DNA of 30,070 nt from F23-D06 sp002392325. Its GTDB lineage: Bacteria; Bacteroidota; Bacteroidia; Bacteroidales; WCHB1-69. How positions within the stretch are numbered: position 1 is the stretch's first letter; the number at the start of each line of letters is the position of its first letter. The position numbers and the translations under genes were made by a program. The stretch covers positions 1 to 30,070 of the forward strand of contig CAMORT010000029.1 in the NCBI GenBank assembly GCA_946624065.1, in the 5' to 3' direction. The notes under the pieces are model-generated. The model searched no databases. It was not told where the DNA came from and saw only the letters and a list, made by a program, of their open reading frames with translations. Below are positions 18,701-27,707 of this stretch, one piece after another.

Positions 18701-21700
18701 GTGGTACGATCCGGCATTGCGAATCGCAATGTAGGAACCCATACCGGTGTAATCAGCAAATGGTATGCTATAATCTTGGAAATCATTGGTAAATTCCGTG
18801 ATTTGATATACTGGGACAAAACTGTCCGCACTATCGGGATGGCTCATCACTCCAATGGTCAAGGTAGCCCAATTAAATTCATTGTAATCGTAATCTTCCG
18901 TGGCCATTGCCGCAAATGAGATCTGCAAATTATTGAGCAACAGAGAATCGGTATTGATGCGCGGCAAAACAACAGTGGACGGATTGTTGTTGGAGAAATA
19001 GAGCATCCGACCTCGCTCTTGAACCTGACTTTCCTCAATCACATACGGATAACTGCTGCTGTTGCGGTTCCAGCAGGCCGGTAGAACATATTGCGTGGGA
19101 TAAGCTGTGTTGTTGCTTTCGAAATCCCAAGCGTATGGAACCTGCGCGATATCACCGCACAAAGTACTGAAAGTCAACAACTCAGAATGCTTGGATGTAT
19201 CACAGTCGTTGACCATAAAAAGTTCGTATTCGGTGGAATGGTGCAAATTGGCCAGTGTGTATGAAGGAGCGGTGGTCGTGAAATGCTCCTCGAACCAAAC
19301 CGTGTCACCCGTCGGGCGGTAGTACAGCGTATAATCGAGGTGCTCGGCGTTATGACCTATCCAGTTGATTGTGATTGCAGTCTCTGACAACTGTTGAATC
19401 GTAAAGTTCGATGGACGCTGGCAATCCGGAATGGTATCCAGCACAACATTATCTAAAAAAACTTGGCAACTGCCATTCATTTGTGAAGAGGTGACAGCTC
19501 GCAAGGTAATATAACTGCCACTACCGGAATAGGAGGTAAATGGAATGTCATATTGCTGATAATCAAGAGGAATATTGGATATTGTCTGCACTACCGTTAT
19601 CGAATCCGTCGAACTGTTCCATGGTTCCGGTACATTCGACACGCCTATCTCCAGCATCATCGGAAAAACGGGAACTTCACTCGTACGGATTTGGAAAGAG
19701 AGTTGCAACTGGTTGATATCTAAGGAGTCTGTGTTGATTTGTGGCAATACAACAACTGGATGATACCTAAAGTAATCATAAACAAGTGTTAAATGGAGGG
19801 AATGATTGGGTAAGGAATTGTAATTGTCAGGGGAATGGTTAGTAAAGTATCTTCCATAGCAATCAGGCATATTATTATTGCTCAATACATTGTGATACTC
19901 AAAATCCCATGTTTGGGGCAATGTGGTGATGGCCACACATTCCGTGGTGAATTTCACATAGTTGGATGGCATGTCAGGAAGACAGTCCGAAACCAAATAA
20001 GCCTCATACGAAGTGGACGGATAAAGTCCTGTGAGTGTAAATTGCGGTATGGTAGCTGTAAATGGCACCGATGACCATTCTGTCTCGTTCACACTCTTGT
20101 AATAACATTCGTAAGAGGGTGACAAAGAGTCAAATCCAACCCACGAAAACTGCACAGAGGTAGTGTATATACTGTCCACCTTAAGATTCGATGGCTCGGG
20201 GCAATTCGGAATTTTATCCAAAGTGATGTCATCAAGATATGTCAAAGTACCATCAAACCGGATGGCTATATATGTTCCCGCTCCTGAATAACCAGAGAAT
20301 GGAATGGTGTAACGTTGGTATTCTTCAGGACCATAAACAGTTAACTGTTGCACTGGGATGAATGTCGATGTATCGGTAGGATTGTCAAGCACCCCAACAA
20401 CCAAATGAAAATCATTTTGGAATGTACTAACATAAAATGTGAGTTGCAAATTATTGATGTCGAGGGAATCTTCCCATATTGGAGGTAAAACAACGAATGT
20501 GTTTCCATACCTTGAAGTTATAACATGAGTGCCAGAGTGCGCATAATATCCAAAGACACCAGTAATTGCCGGCAGGTAATAGGAGTTGCTACTTCCAGTC
20601 CTATACCAACAGATTGGGAAAGTGCCGTTACCACCGGAGTTCTCGCTTTCAAAGTCCCAGAACTGTGGCACAGAGGATATTCCGCCGCATGGTGTGGTGA
20701 ACGACACCGTATTGGAAAAACCGCCCGGATAACATTCCGCATCAATCCTGCATTGGTACTGAGTGAGTGGGAGCAAACCTTGCAGCGTATAGGTTGTGGT
20801 ATCAAGTAATCCTGTTGCAATGGTGTGCCAAACGGAATCATTATCCGCCTTATAATGGATGAAATAGCGCGCTGTGTCCACAGTATGATTCCAGTTCAGA
20901 CGGACCGACCGGCCTTGCACATCAACTGCCTCCAAATCAGCAGGTCGTGGACAATCAGGGGTTCTTGTCAAGGTCATGTCGTCAAGCCACAAAACTTGGT
21001 AATAGGCGGAAGAATAAAACCGAATGGTGATATACAGTCCGTCTCCTGTATAATCTGACAAAGGGATGTCGAAAACCTGAAAAGTGTTGTTCAGTCGAGT
21101 TAAGGTATCTATTGACACAAAAGTAGCAGCATTGGTCGGATCACTCATCACACCCACCTGGCAGTCAAACGAATAGTCACTTCCAATCCGGGCATAGAAG
21201 GTGAGTTGCAAGTCCTGAATATCAAGTAGCGTAGTGTCAATAGGGGGAAGACTGACATAAGAGGTGTTATGTTCAAAAAAGAGCAGATTGGATCCGGAAA
21301 GAGCGAAATTGTGCGTACGCACATAGGGATTATGCGCCGCAGTCCGGCTCCAACACTCTGGCAGCGGTTCAGCAGCAGTCCCCGCCGTGTTGTTCTCTTC
21401 AAAATCCCAATACTGCGGCACTGTGGCGATAACAGAACATAAAGTTTTAACCGTGATTGTATTAGACTTCGAATAAGGATTACAATTAGCGGTAACATAT
21501 ATCTGATACTGTGTTGAAGGCAGAAGACCTGACAACAGGTATGTGGCCAAGCCTGGTGTGGTAGTGGTATCTGTCATCCATCCATTCTCACCCGTTGGCT
21601 TATAATGGATTACATAGCGCGTAGAATCCGACACGGAATCCCAACTGAGCACGACTGAAACAGGTGTTGTCGCACCGGCAGAAAGTCCCATCGGGCGCGC

Positions 21701-22972
21701 ACACTGCGGTATAGGTACCAGTGCGACATCGTCCACGAAGCATCTACCCACATCGCGCAGTGCAATGTAAGTACCACTGCCGCCGTAGGTGGAGAGCGGT
21801 ATGTCATAAGGTTGGAATGCGGTAGTTAACGGAATGGTTTCCAAAAGAGTGAACGAGCTGGGATTGTAAGGATTTCCCATCACACCTACCTCTATGGACC
21901 CAGCGAAATCCCCTTGCCGACCGTAAAAGGAGAGTTGCAAGTCGCTGATGCTGAGAGAATCAGTATTGACAGGTGGCAGGATAGCATAGCCATAGTCGTC
22001 GTAGGGACTGAAACCAAGACTGTGCGAGCCGGACAAAACAAATCCGCCGGCAACATGAGGATAGTCGAAGAAATCCGTATAGCGGTTCCAACAAGCCGGC
22101 AATGGAGCGGCAGACCCTCCACTGGTGTTATTAGCCTCAAAGTCCCAGAACTGCGGCACCGAGGATATTGGAGAGCAGGAGGTACTCACCCGCAATGTAT
22201 TTGAGGGTTCGTTTGCGCACGCTGACTCCACATAGATGTCGTAACAATAAGCCCACGCAAGACCATCCAAGGTATATGCTGGCGAGCTCACGGTGATTTC
22301 CCTATATTGCCATTCCGTTTCGCCATCTTTCCTGAAATAGACGGTATAATCGGGGTTGTCAGGATTATAGCCCACCCACGACAGGTCAACGGAATAGGGC
22401 GTGACCGCCGTTGCCGCCAACGCCGAAGGCTGTTGGCAGTCGGGAATGGTGTCCAACAGAATGTCATCTACATAGATGCTATTATATGTATCTGGCACGC
22501 GCACAAAACGGAAAGCAATGTAGCGACCACCACCCGTATAGGAGGACAACGGAATCACAAAATGCTGGAAATCGTTTGTTACCGCTTTCACAAAACGAAC
22601 TTTAGTAAATGTGGAAGTGTCAGACGGATTGGTCATCACACCCACTTCGATTCCATACGAAGAGGTGTTGCCAGCATAAAACGAAATCTGTAAATCTTGA
22701 ATGTTCAATATGCTCGTGTCTATTGGAGGCATAATGCCGATGGAGGTGAAGTTGGAGAAAAACGAGAGATGACCATATTCCACTTTTGGAAAGTTGCTCA
22801 TCGAACGCTGCCAGCACGCTGACGGAAACGGGTATTCTGGCACCGTGGACACATCATTGAAATCGTAAGTGTAGGGCAGCGTTGTGAGGGCGCAAGTGTC
22901 AGTCTGCGCTGACAACCGACTCATCGCCAACAGCACTATTGCACTTATTATTAAAATGACAATCTGTTTCAT
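15767..22972 (-). CDS. T9SS-exported giant adhesin with nine J-domain/FN3 units
   Basis: A 2401-aa surface protein. The signal peptide (residues 1-22) ends SA|Q. Nine repeats of about 240-280 aa follow, with starting cysteines at about 27, 266, 512, 762, 1012, 1272, 1528, 1783 and 2037. Each repeat has a jelly-roll 'cleaved adhesin'/choice-of-anchor-J domain (P.FWDFE.NN....PLP.CW.R, then VLPPIDT..L.I..LQLSFYA, then GVM.DP.D.STF, ending in D(D/N)..L) and an FN3 domain (CPRPS.L...SV.LSW...Y.VYYKP...W.T...TLTGL.PSTTYE..V.A.C). The C-terminus (about 2315-2401) is a type A T9SS sorting domain with YPNPAREYV, YDIYGKVV, GVYIAHV and KFIKQR. J domains of this type occur in gingipain and HagA adhesins and bind host proteins or carbohydrates, often with calcium. 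It starts 9 bp after the stop of its shorter paralogue. The ligand is unknown; cell-surface attachment after sorting-domain cleavage is inferred. Confidence 0.93.
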   Translation of the reverse strand: MKQIVILIISAIVLLAMSRLSAQTDTCALTTLPYTYDFNDVSTVPEYPFPSACWQRSMSNFPKVEYGHLSFFSNFTSIGIMPPIDTSILNIQDLQISFYAGNTSSYGIEVGVMTNPSDTSTFTKVRFVKAVTNDFQHFVIPLSSYTGGGRYIAFRFVRVPDTYNSIYVDDILLDTIPDCQQPSALAATAVTPYSVDLSWVGYNPDNPDYTVYFRKDGETEWQYREITVSSPAYTLDGLAWAYCYDIYVESACANEPSNTLRVSTSCSPISSVPQFWDFEANNTSGGSAAPLPACWNRYTDFFDYPHVAGGFVLSGSHSLGFSPYDDYGYAILPPVNTDSLSISDLQLSFYGRQGDFAGSIEVGVMGNPYNPSSFTLLETIPLTTAFQPYDIPLSTYGGSGTYIALRDVGRCFVDDVALVPIPQCARPMGLSAGATTPVSVVLSWDSVSDSTRYVIHYKPTGENGWMTDTTTTPGLATYLLSGLLPSTQYQIYVTANCNPYSKSNTITVKTLCSVIATVPQYWDFEENNTAGTAAEPLPECWSRTAAHNPYVRTHNFALSGSNLLFFEHNTSYVSLPPIDTTLLDIQDLQLTFYARIGSDYSFDCQVGVMSDPTNAATFVSIDTLTRLNNTFQVFDIPLSDYTGDGLYITIRFYSSAYYQVLWLDDMTLTRTPDCPRPADLEAVDVQGRSVRLNWNHTVDTARYFIHYKADNDSVWHTIATGLLDTTTYTLQGLLPLTQYQCRIDAECYPGGFSNTVSFTTPCGGISSVPQFWDFESENSGGNGTFPICWYRTGSSNSYYLPAITGVFGYYAHSGTHVITSRYGNTFVVLPPIWEDSLDINNLQLTFYVSTFQNDFHLVVGVLDNPTDTSTFIPVQQLTVYGPEEYQRYTIPFSGYSGAGTYIAIRFDGTLTYLDDITLDKIPNCPEPSNLKVDSIYTTSVQFSWVGFDSLSPSYECYYKSVNETEWSSVPFTATIPQFTLTGLYPSTSYEAYLVSDCLPDMPSNYVKFTTECVAITTLPQTWDFEYHNVLSNNNMPDCYGRYFTNHSPDNYNSLPNHSLHLTLVYDYFRYHPVVVLPQINTDSLDINQLQLSFQIRTSEVPVFPMMLEIGVSNVPEPWNSSTDSITVVQTISNIPLDYQQYDIPFTSYSGSGSYITLRAVTSSQMNGSCQVFLDNVVLDTIPDCQRPSNFTIQQLSETAITINWIGHNAEHLDYTLYYRPTGDTVWFEEHFTTTAPSYTLANLHHSTEYELFMVNDCDTSKHSELLTFSTLCGDIAQVPYAWDFESNNTAYPTQYVLPACWNRNSSSYPYVIEESQVQERGRMLYFSNNNPSTVVLPRINTDSLLLNNLQISFAAMATEDYDYNEFNWATLTIGVMSHPDSADSFVPVYQITEFTNDFQDYSIPFADYTGMGSYIAIRNAGSYHTFTYLDDLVLDTIPACPRPSALSASHPTAHTVTLHWTGYDETHGQILLKYREVGDSVWMTNTIAITGNTFVMSGLTPATSYEVCVAAVCNPTLLSNVIVVSTTCEAISTLPQLWGFEANNTAGTNVDPLPECWSRTGDHYPSVVENNATNLWAYTGTHYLKFLNSAKSTVVLPAIDTIVLQISDLMITFHAKTSNASDNNRLLIGLMSDPTDTSTFVAVDTVSGFTTEYQEFDVPLSAYTGSNTHIGIRTFGSASNTICMDNLQLQLLPDCSRPSDISLAQVGMTSATLVWSHDADSTRYVIMYKPVGSDTALYDTTDILISPTATLTGLASNTTYEVRVMADCYPGAYSTPFMFTTLCDLIDSLPAFWDFEENNTGGTSSYPFPACWGRLTSGSNNHMPYVYESTDYSYSGSKALNFWISQGWYVFMPPLSENIPANHVGMSFYLKCHTSNTLASLAVGVMTDPNDISSFVAIDTVTGMTVDYQLVDLDLSAYNGNGRFIAFRDISVPSSYTDIYIDNLTLDLVPACPRPSLPTILYADSRSADVMWIHNADSATYVVCYRPVGDTLWQTDTVGVTILTIDDLQPSTTYELCVIALCSPNTPSETVTFATECAQDIISVPQTWGFEDATQNEMQPCWSRIVGSNASAQNYPRVENFHPQSGNKSLCFWRSEGSMAIMPYVNSDYLDIHTLQISFYIYNQYGDQYAGASLEVGVMTDPTDPATFTLVQTLDSLKKAFVYVTIPFNTYMGNGTYIAFRDPNPNPDSYSGYFYDIYIDSLTIDLNHDLPCAMPSQLTITDVTDSSAVVTWQNEADWFDGEVTYLVYYKPTTEVVWQTDTVAAGQNTHILTGLDTLTMYDCYVVAMCNPDSPSDTAQFTTLVSDSTGIRPYDQDATFDIVLYPNPAREYVDIHVTDENVRILGIEVYDIYGKVVRSVVGTNNDSSLQTTRISLSGLAAGVYIAHVRTESGIIDLKFIKQR
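15871..15898. repeat. 28-bp near-palindrome inside the sorting-domain coding sequence
   Basis: The left half GTAGGGATGAATCA and the reverse complement of the right half, GTAGGGACTAATAA, match at 11 of 14 positions, including a perfect 7-bp outer stem. It encodes the G-T-N-N-D-S-S-L part of the sorting domain and has a counterpart at the same place in the neighbouring adhesin (23083-23110). Confidence 0.75.
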
Positions 22973-22981
22973 ATCTTATGT

Positions 22982-25900
22982 TTATTGTCTGACAAATTTC
23001 TTGGTAATCAACCCTTTATCTGTATTTAGACGAATCCAATATATGCCGACAGCGAGATCGGAAATATTGATGCGGATCGTCTGTAAGGACGAATAATCAT
23101 TCGCCCCTACAACATTGTGGACTAGTTTCCCGTAAATGTCGTAAACTTCCATTTCAAAAACCTGCACATTCTCATCGGTCACGCGCACTTCCACATATTC
23201 GCGCGCAGGGTTCGGATAAAGGCGCACAAAATGGGAGAAGTCGTATTGGCAGATGGAGGTACTGTCGTCAATATTTGGCTGCGACAGTGTGTCATAAAGC
23301 ATTACATTGTCTATGTATATGCAGGCATTGTTATTACCCTGGTTTCCGATTGTAATGAAAGCCCCATCCCCCATGTAACCTGCTAGCGGAATCTCGAACA
23401 ACTGATATTCAGTGGTCAATCCGGTTATATTTTGTACAACTACCATTCCAGTTGTATCCCGATAATGGTTTGCCACCCCGATTTCCAGCACTGAATTTGG
23501 CGCATTTACGTTAGTTTTGGCATAGAAGGACAAAGTTAATTCATTGACATTCAGCACTTCGGTATTAATAGCCGGCAGAGTGATGATGTTGGGGTAAGCA
23601 TTTCTGTAATAAAGAAAATGGTAGCTGCCGCCATATCCAGCTTCCGCTTCTGTATAAAGGTAAGGGAACAGGTTATAGTAATTTACCTTATCCCAACAAA
23701 CCGGGAAACTGTTGTACACCGACTCGTAATCCTCAAAATCCCAAAACTGCGGTACGGAAGCTATCTCCACACAGTGCGTGTAGAATGTTAGTGTCGGGGA
23801 CGGGTTGTCCGGGTTGCAGTCGGCCACCACATATACATCGTAGTATGTGGTTGGGTCGAGACCGACCAGCACCACCGTCGTGTCGGCAAAAACAATGTTC
23901 ACTGACCACACTGGATCCGTCTGTTTCTTGTAATATACCTGGTATTCTGCAGAATCCGCAGCATGACTCCACACCAACTCAGCAGTCGTGGAGGTGAGGT
24001 TGACAGCGGTGAGATCCGTGGGCCGCTGACAATCAGGAAGGGCATACAGTGCCACATCATCTACATAAAGTTCCGACCAGCCACTGCCGGTATGACCATT
24101 GAGATAAGCAATATAGGTGCCTTGCCCCGTATAATCACCCAATGGGAAATCCAGCTGCGTATATGTTCCGGTTATTCCGTAGATGGTTTTCACCGGCACG
24201 AATGTGGAAATGTCCGCAGGATCGGTCATCACACCCATGGTGATAAACATATTGGGGTAATTCCCGCTGAATGTTTTTGCATACAACGACACTTGTATTT
24301 CATTGGCATGTATATAGTTAGTGTCTATTGGAGGCAAAATTGTGTATGTGGTATGAGCAGTCGGGTAGCGAAGCATATATTCTCCTGAATGTGCATCGAA
24401 AAGAAAATGGAAAGTGTATGGGTAGTTGGCATGTGTGCGATTCCAACAGACTGGCAAGGGATACTGGTCGGTGCCGCCGATGTTGTTCTGCTCAAAATCC
24501 CACAATTGAGGCAAGGTGGAAATCAAAGCACACTCCGTTTGGAACATGACAGGTGCGGTAGGCGACGAGGAATTGCACTCCGCAGTCACATATACTTGGT
24601 ATTGTGTGGAAGGCATGAGTCCGGTCAGCGTGTATGCGTGAGGCGAAGCAATACCCATAACGGTGTCACACTGCCAAGTGGCAGCACCAAGCGGTTGGTA
24701 ATGAACCCAATAAAGAGTGGAATCCGTATCGTGAGTCCAGTGTACGATTGCAGAGTTATCGTTGACATTGGTCACCACCGGGGTAGAAGGCCGCGCACAT
24801 GTCGTCTCGAGTCCGACGGTCACATCGTCCACGTAAATATTTCCGCCATAGTTGCCTGGGTCGTGCATCCGGATAGCGATGTAGAGGCCGTCGCCCTGAT
24901 ATCCGGACAGCGGAATGTCGTAGGCCGTGTAGCTGCCTGATGGCGCACCCAAATCCTGCACTACCGCAAATGTAGCCACATCGTCCGGGTCAGTCATCAC
25001 ACCGACCTGCAGTGCGATGTTCGGATTGTCGCCTTTGGCAAAGAGTGAGACCGTCAGGTTACGAAGCGGAGTAACCATGGTGTCAATGGCGGGCAGCGCG
25101 ACAGTTCCATCATCCTGACTGAAATAGTTGAAGAAATAGAGGGATTTGCTGCCAGACAGCGCATTACCTTCAATAATATAAGGAACGGTTATCCCCGATG
25201 GACGGTTCCAGCAAGCGGGCAGCGGCAGTCCGGAAGTACTCGACCAGTTCGATGACTCGAAATCCCATGTCCGGGGAAAGATGGCAAGTCCGTCACATCC
25301 CGTCTCGAAAATCACCATATTGGACGGTGAAGTGGGATGGCAGGAGGACACAATATAGGCCTCGTATTGCGTCTCTTGTTGCAGTCCGCTCAGGATAATT
25401 TGCGCAGATGTCACGGAATCTGTGAATGTCGCCCATGTTGTATCCCCGACCGGATGGTAACAGACAGTATAGAAAGGCTGTTGATCGTTAAAACCCGTCC
25501 AAGAGAGCGTCACTGAAGAGGATGTGAAATCGGAGGCCAACAACTGCAACGGATGGGGGCATCCGGCAATCGTGTCAATGGAGATGTTATCAATACTGAT
25601 GGAAGGATAGTAGTGCCCACGGTTGCGGAAGGCAATGCACGCACCGGTGCCGGCATACTCGTTCAGCGGCACCTCAAAGAGCTGGTAAGCAGTTGTCAAC
25701 TCGGTGATAGTACGCACCACCGTGAACGAGGTTGCATCTTCATGATCTTCCACAATCCCCACATCCAACAACACCTCATAATCATTCGCTTCTTGAGACA
25801 TGGCATAGAAAGATACTTGCAAATCTTGAATATTCAAAACATTTGTATCCACTGGCGGCATTACGGCTATAGAGGTGGAATTGTTCTGGAAATGCAGGTA

Positions 25901-27655
25901 ATGGCTGCCCGAATAGGCATGGTCGGCAAAGGAGAAAACATCTGGTGAAAAGAGTGTGCCATCGAAGGCAAACCAACATTCAGGCAGCGAATAAAGCGTT
26001 GACGGAGACTGTACCGTCGGTGCCTCGAAGTCACAGAATTGCGGCAGCGTGGTGAAACCAGCACATATCGTACTGAAATCAACGGTGTTTGATGGAATGC
26101 TATCACCGCAGTCTGACACCACATAGACCAGATAGTCCGTATTGGGGGTCAGTCCATTCAGCACATATCTCGGCTCATTGACAACCGCCGTCACCATACT
26201 CCAGTTCTGAACATTCTGAGACTTGTAATAGACAGTGTATTGGCCACTGCCAGTGCTAAAACCGGTCCATCGAAGTTCCACCGAGGTCGCCGTAGTATGC
26301 TGGCATGTCAAATTCGCCGGATAAGGACAAACAGGTATGGTGTCGATTAACACATCGTCAATGAATGTGTATGTGGCATTCCCATATGTGCTCGTATTGC
26401 GAAACGCAGGATAAGTTCCTAGACCGAAATAATCCGAAAGATAAGCCGTATATAACTGATAATCTGATGTCAAAGTCCTGAATGATTGTACTGGCGTGAA
26501 TGTGGAGGCCATGGTGGGATCTGTCATCAGACCGAATTCCAGCGTATTTCTGTCAGCGTTACCGGTGATTTTTGCTTGAAATGAAACATATAAATCACCT
26601 CTATCCAAATAAACAGTGTCTATTTCTGGCATCACGGTCAGCGAGGTGTTCGCATGGCTGATCCTAAGCACATTGCTTCCCGAATAGGCATTTCCCGCAT
26701 CCGAGACAACTCCGCCTCCGAAAGAAGATGCCGGAATACGGTGCCAGCATTCAGGAACCGACATGTTACCCAATGAACTAAGGCCTTCAAAATCCATATT
26801 CACAGGCACATCGGTATAGGTGAAGCATGGCGTAGTGAAAACTATGGTCTCCGTGGGATTAAGCGGGTTGCACTCCGCCACCACAAAAGCATGATAGCTC
26901 GTAAGTGGATCGAGGTTTGGCAGCAAGTGCGTACATGTGCCAATCACCGTATCCACCAACCAAATCGTCGATGATGCCTTCTTGTGATGCACTTCATAGA
27001 CATTCGTGGCTGACATCTCTTCGTGAACCCAACTCAGCAACATAGAGGTGGAGACAGCAACAGATGCACTAAGACTGTCAGGCGGGAGGCATCCAGGGAT
27101 GAACGACAGCGACAAGTCATCGATATAGAGACTGCCAGTACCGCCGCCCGTGTTGCGTACCGCAATATAAAGACCATTACCCGTATAACTGTCCAACGGA
27201 ATGTCCACCTGCTGATAATTGATTGTAAAATCTGTCAGCGTATCTACCGCCACAAAAGTGGTGATATCGGCAGTGTCTGTCATCACGCCGACCTCTAGGG
27301 AAATCCCGTTCTGCATCTGACTGGTTTTCACAAAGAACGACATGTTTAATCCCGATACCGACAGCATAGTGGTATCAATGGCAGGAAGCACGACAGTGGA
27401 GGATATGTAGTTGGAGAACACGAGACTGTGGTTGCCTGAGTGAGCATCCGAAATGGAAGTCACATACGGGGATACCAGTGAACCAGTGATGCGGCTCCAA
27501 CATGCTGGCAATGGTCGCGAAACAGTCCCTGCCGTATTTCCCGTCTCGAAATCCCATGTTACAGGTACCATCGTAACGACACAGCTGTCAATCTGCGCCA
27601 TACCTGTAATGGTAGCAAAAACGACAAACACCCATATCTGTAATAAACGTTTCAT
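22982..27655 (-). CDS. T9SS-exported giant adhesin with six J domains and five FN3 domains
   Basis: A 1557-aa surface protein, paralogous to the downstream 2401-aa gene. The signal peptide (1-20) ends MA|Q. Repeat units begin with cysteines at about 25, 277, 531, 787, 1042 and 1295. Each has a choice-of-anchor-J jelly roll (PQFWDFE...LP.CW.R, VLPAIDT, LEVGVMTDP, Y.DDV.L). The first five are each followed by an FN3 domain (CPHPLQL...SVTLSW...YTVCYHPVG). The sixth leads directly through a short Ser/Asp linker into the T9SS sorting domain (about 1475-1557: LYPNPAREYVEV, YDIYGKLV, GIYWIRLN, KKFVRQ). The gene starts 52 bp after the acrA-like stop and ends 9 bp before the next adhesin, so all three are probably cotranscribed. 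The sorting domains of the two adhesins are closely alike, indicating tandem duplication of at least the C-terminal end. Surface adhesion is inferred from the domains; the ligand is not predictable. Confidence 0.93.
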   Translation of the reverse strand: MKRLLQIWVFVVFATITGMAQIDSCVVTMVPVTWDFETGNTAGTVSRPLPACWSRITGSLVSPYVTSISDAHSGNHSLVFSNYISSTVVLPAIDTTMLSVSGLNMSFFVKTSQMQNGISLEVGVMTDTADITTFVAVDTLTDFTINYQQVDIPLDSYTGNGLYIAVRNTGGGTGSLYIDDLSLSFIPGCLPPDSLSASVAVSTSMLLSWVHEEMSATNVYEVHHKKASSTIWLVDTVIGTCTHLLPNLDPLTSYHAFVVAECNPLNPTETIVFTTPCFTYTDVPVNMDFEGLSSLGNMSVPECWHRIPASSFGGGVVSDAGNAYSGSNVLRISHANTSLTVMPEIDTVYLDRGDLYVSFQAKITGNADRNTLEFGLMTDPTMASTFTPVQSFRTLTSDYQLYTAYLSDYFGLGTYPAFRNTSTYGNATYTFIDDVLIDTIPVCPYPANLTCQHTTATSVELRWTGFSTGSGQYTVYYKSQNVQNWSMVTAVVNEPRYVLNGLTPNTDYLVYVVSDCGDSIPSNTVDFSTICAGFTTLPQFCDFEAPTVQSPSTLYSLPECWFAFDGTLFSPDVFSFADHAYSGSHYLHFQNNSTSIAVMPPVDTNVLNIQDLQVSFYAMSQEANDYEVLLDVGIVEDHEDATSFTVVRTITELTTAYQLFEVPLNEYAGTGACIAFRNRGHYYPSISIDNISIDTIAGCPHPLQLLASDFTSSSVTLSWTGFNDQQPFYTVCYHPVGDTTWATFTDSVTSAQIILSGLQQETQYEAYIVSSCHPTSPSNMVIFETGCDGLAIFPRTWDFESSNWSSTSGLPLPACWNRPSGITVPYIIEGNALSGSKSLYFFNYFSQDDGTVALPAIDTMVTPLRNLTVSLFAKGDNPNIALQVGVMTDPDDVATFAVVQDLGAPSGSYTAYDIPLSGYQGDGLYIAIRMHDPGNYGGNIYVDDVTVGLETTCARPSTPVVTNVNDNSAIVHWTHDTDSTLYWVHYQPLGAATWQCDTVMGIASPHAYTLTGLMPSTQYQVYVTAECNSSSPTAPVMFQTECALISTLPQLWDFEQNNIGGTDQYPLPVCWNRTHANYPYTFHFLFDAHSGEYMLRYPTAHTTYTILPPIDTNYIHANEIQVSLYAKTFSGNYPNMFITMGVMTDPADISTFVPVKTIYGITGTYTQLDFPLGDYTGQGTYIAYLNGHTGSGWSELYVDDVALYALPDCQRPTDLTAVNLTSTTAELVWSHAADSAEYQVYYKKQTDPVWSVNIVFADTTVVLVGLDPTTYYDVYVVADCNPDNPSPTLTFYTHCVEIASVPQFWDFEDYESVYNSFPVCWDKVNYYNLFPYLYTEAEAGYGGSYHFLYYRNAYPNIITLPAINTEVLNVNELTLSFYAKTNVNAPNSVLEIGVANHYRDTTGMVVVQNITGLTTEYQLFEIPLAGYMGDGAFITIGNQGNNNACIYIDNVMLYDTLSQPNIDDSTSICQYDFSHFVRLYPNPAREYVEVRVTDENVQVFEMEVYDIYGKLVHNVVGANDYSSLQTIRINISDLAVGIYWIRLNTDKGLITKKFVRQ
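23083..23110. repeat. 28-bp near-palindrome inside the second sorting-domain coding sequence
   Basis: The left half GTAAGGACGAATAA and the reverse complement of the right half, GTAGGGGCGAATGA, match at 11 of 14 positions. Its position in the sorting domain and its flanking CGTCT are the same as for the 15871-15898 copy. The two copies together suggest an ancestral, nearly perfect palindrome with arms close to GTAGGGACGAATAA. Confidence 0.75.
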
Positions 27656-27672
27656 TCTTCGCTTTTTAACTT

Positions 27673-27685
27673 GTCCCTACGGGAC
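27673..27685. repeat. Short hairpin between acrA and the first adhesin
   Basis: GTCCC-TAC-GGGAC, a perfect 5-bp stem with a 3-nt loop, in the 52-bp spacer between the acrA-like stop and the adhesin start. On the minus-strand transcript it is followed by an A-rich rather than U-rich tract, so it is not an intrinsic terminator. It could affect stability or translation of the downstream gene. Confidence 0.5.
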
Positions 27686-27707
27686 TGCTCAAGGAATAAA
27701 AATTAAA

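Noticed and set aside
15767..27655. Regularly spaced repeats that might suggest a CRISPR or recombination array.
   Set aside because: The period is about 750 bp, in frame, and explained by protein domain repeats that are diverged at DNA level.
27673..27685. Hairpin considered as a terminator between acrA and the adhesins.
   Set aside because: The stem is only 5 bp and the minus-strand transcript continues with A-rich sequence, not a U-tract.
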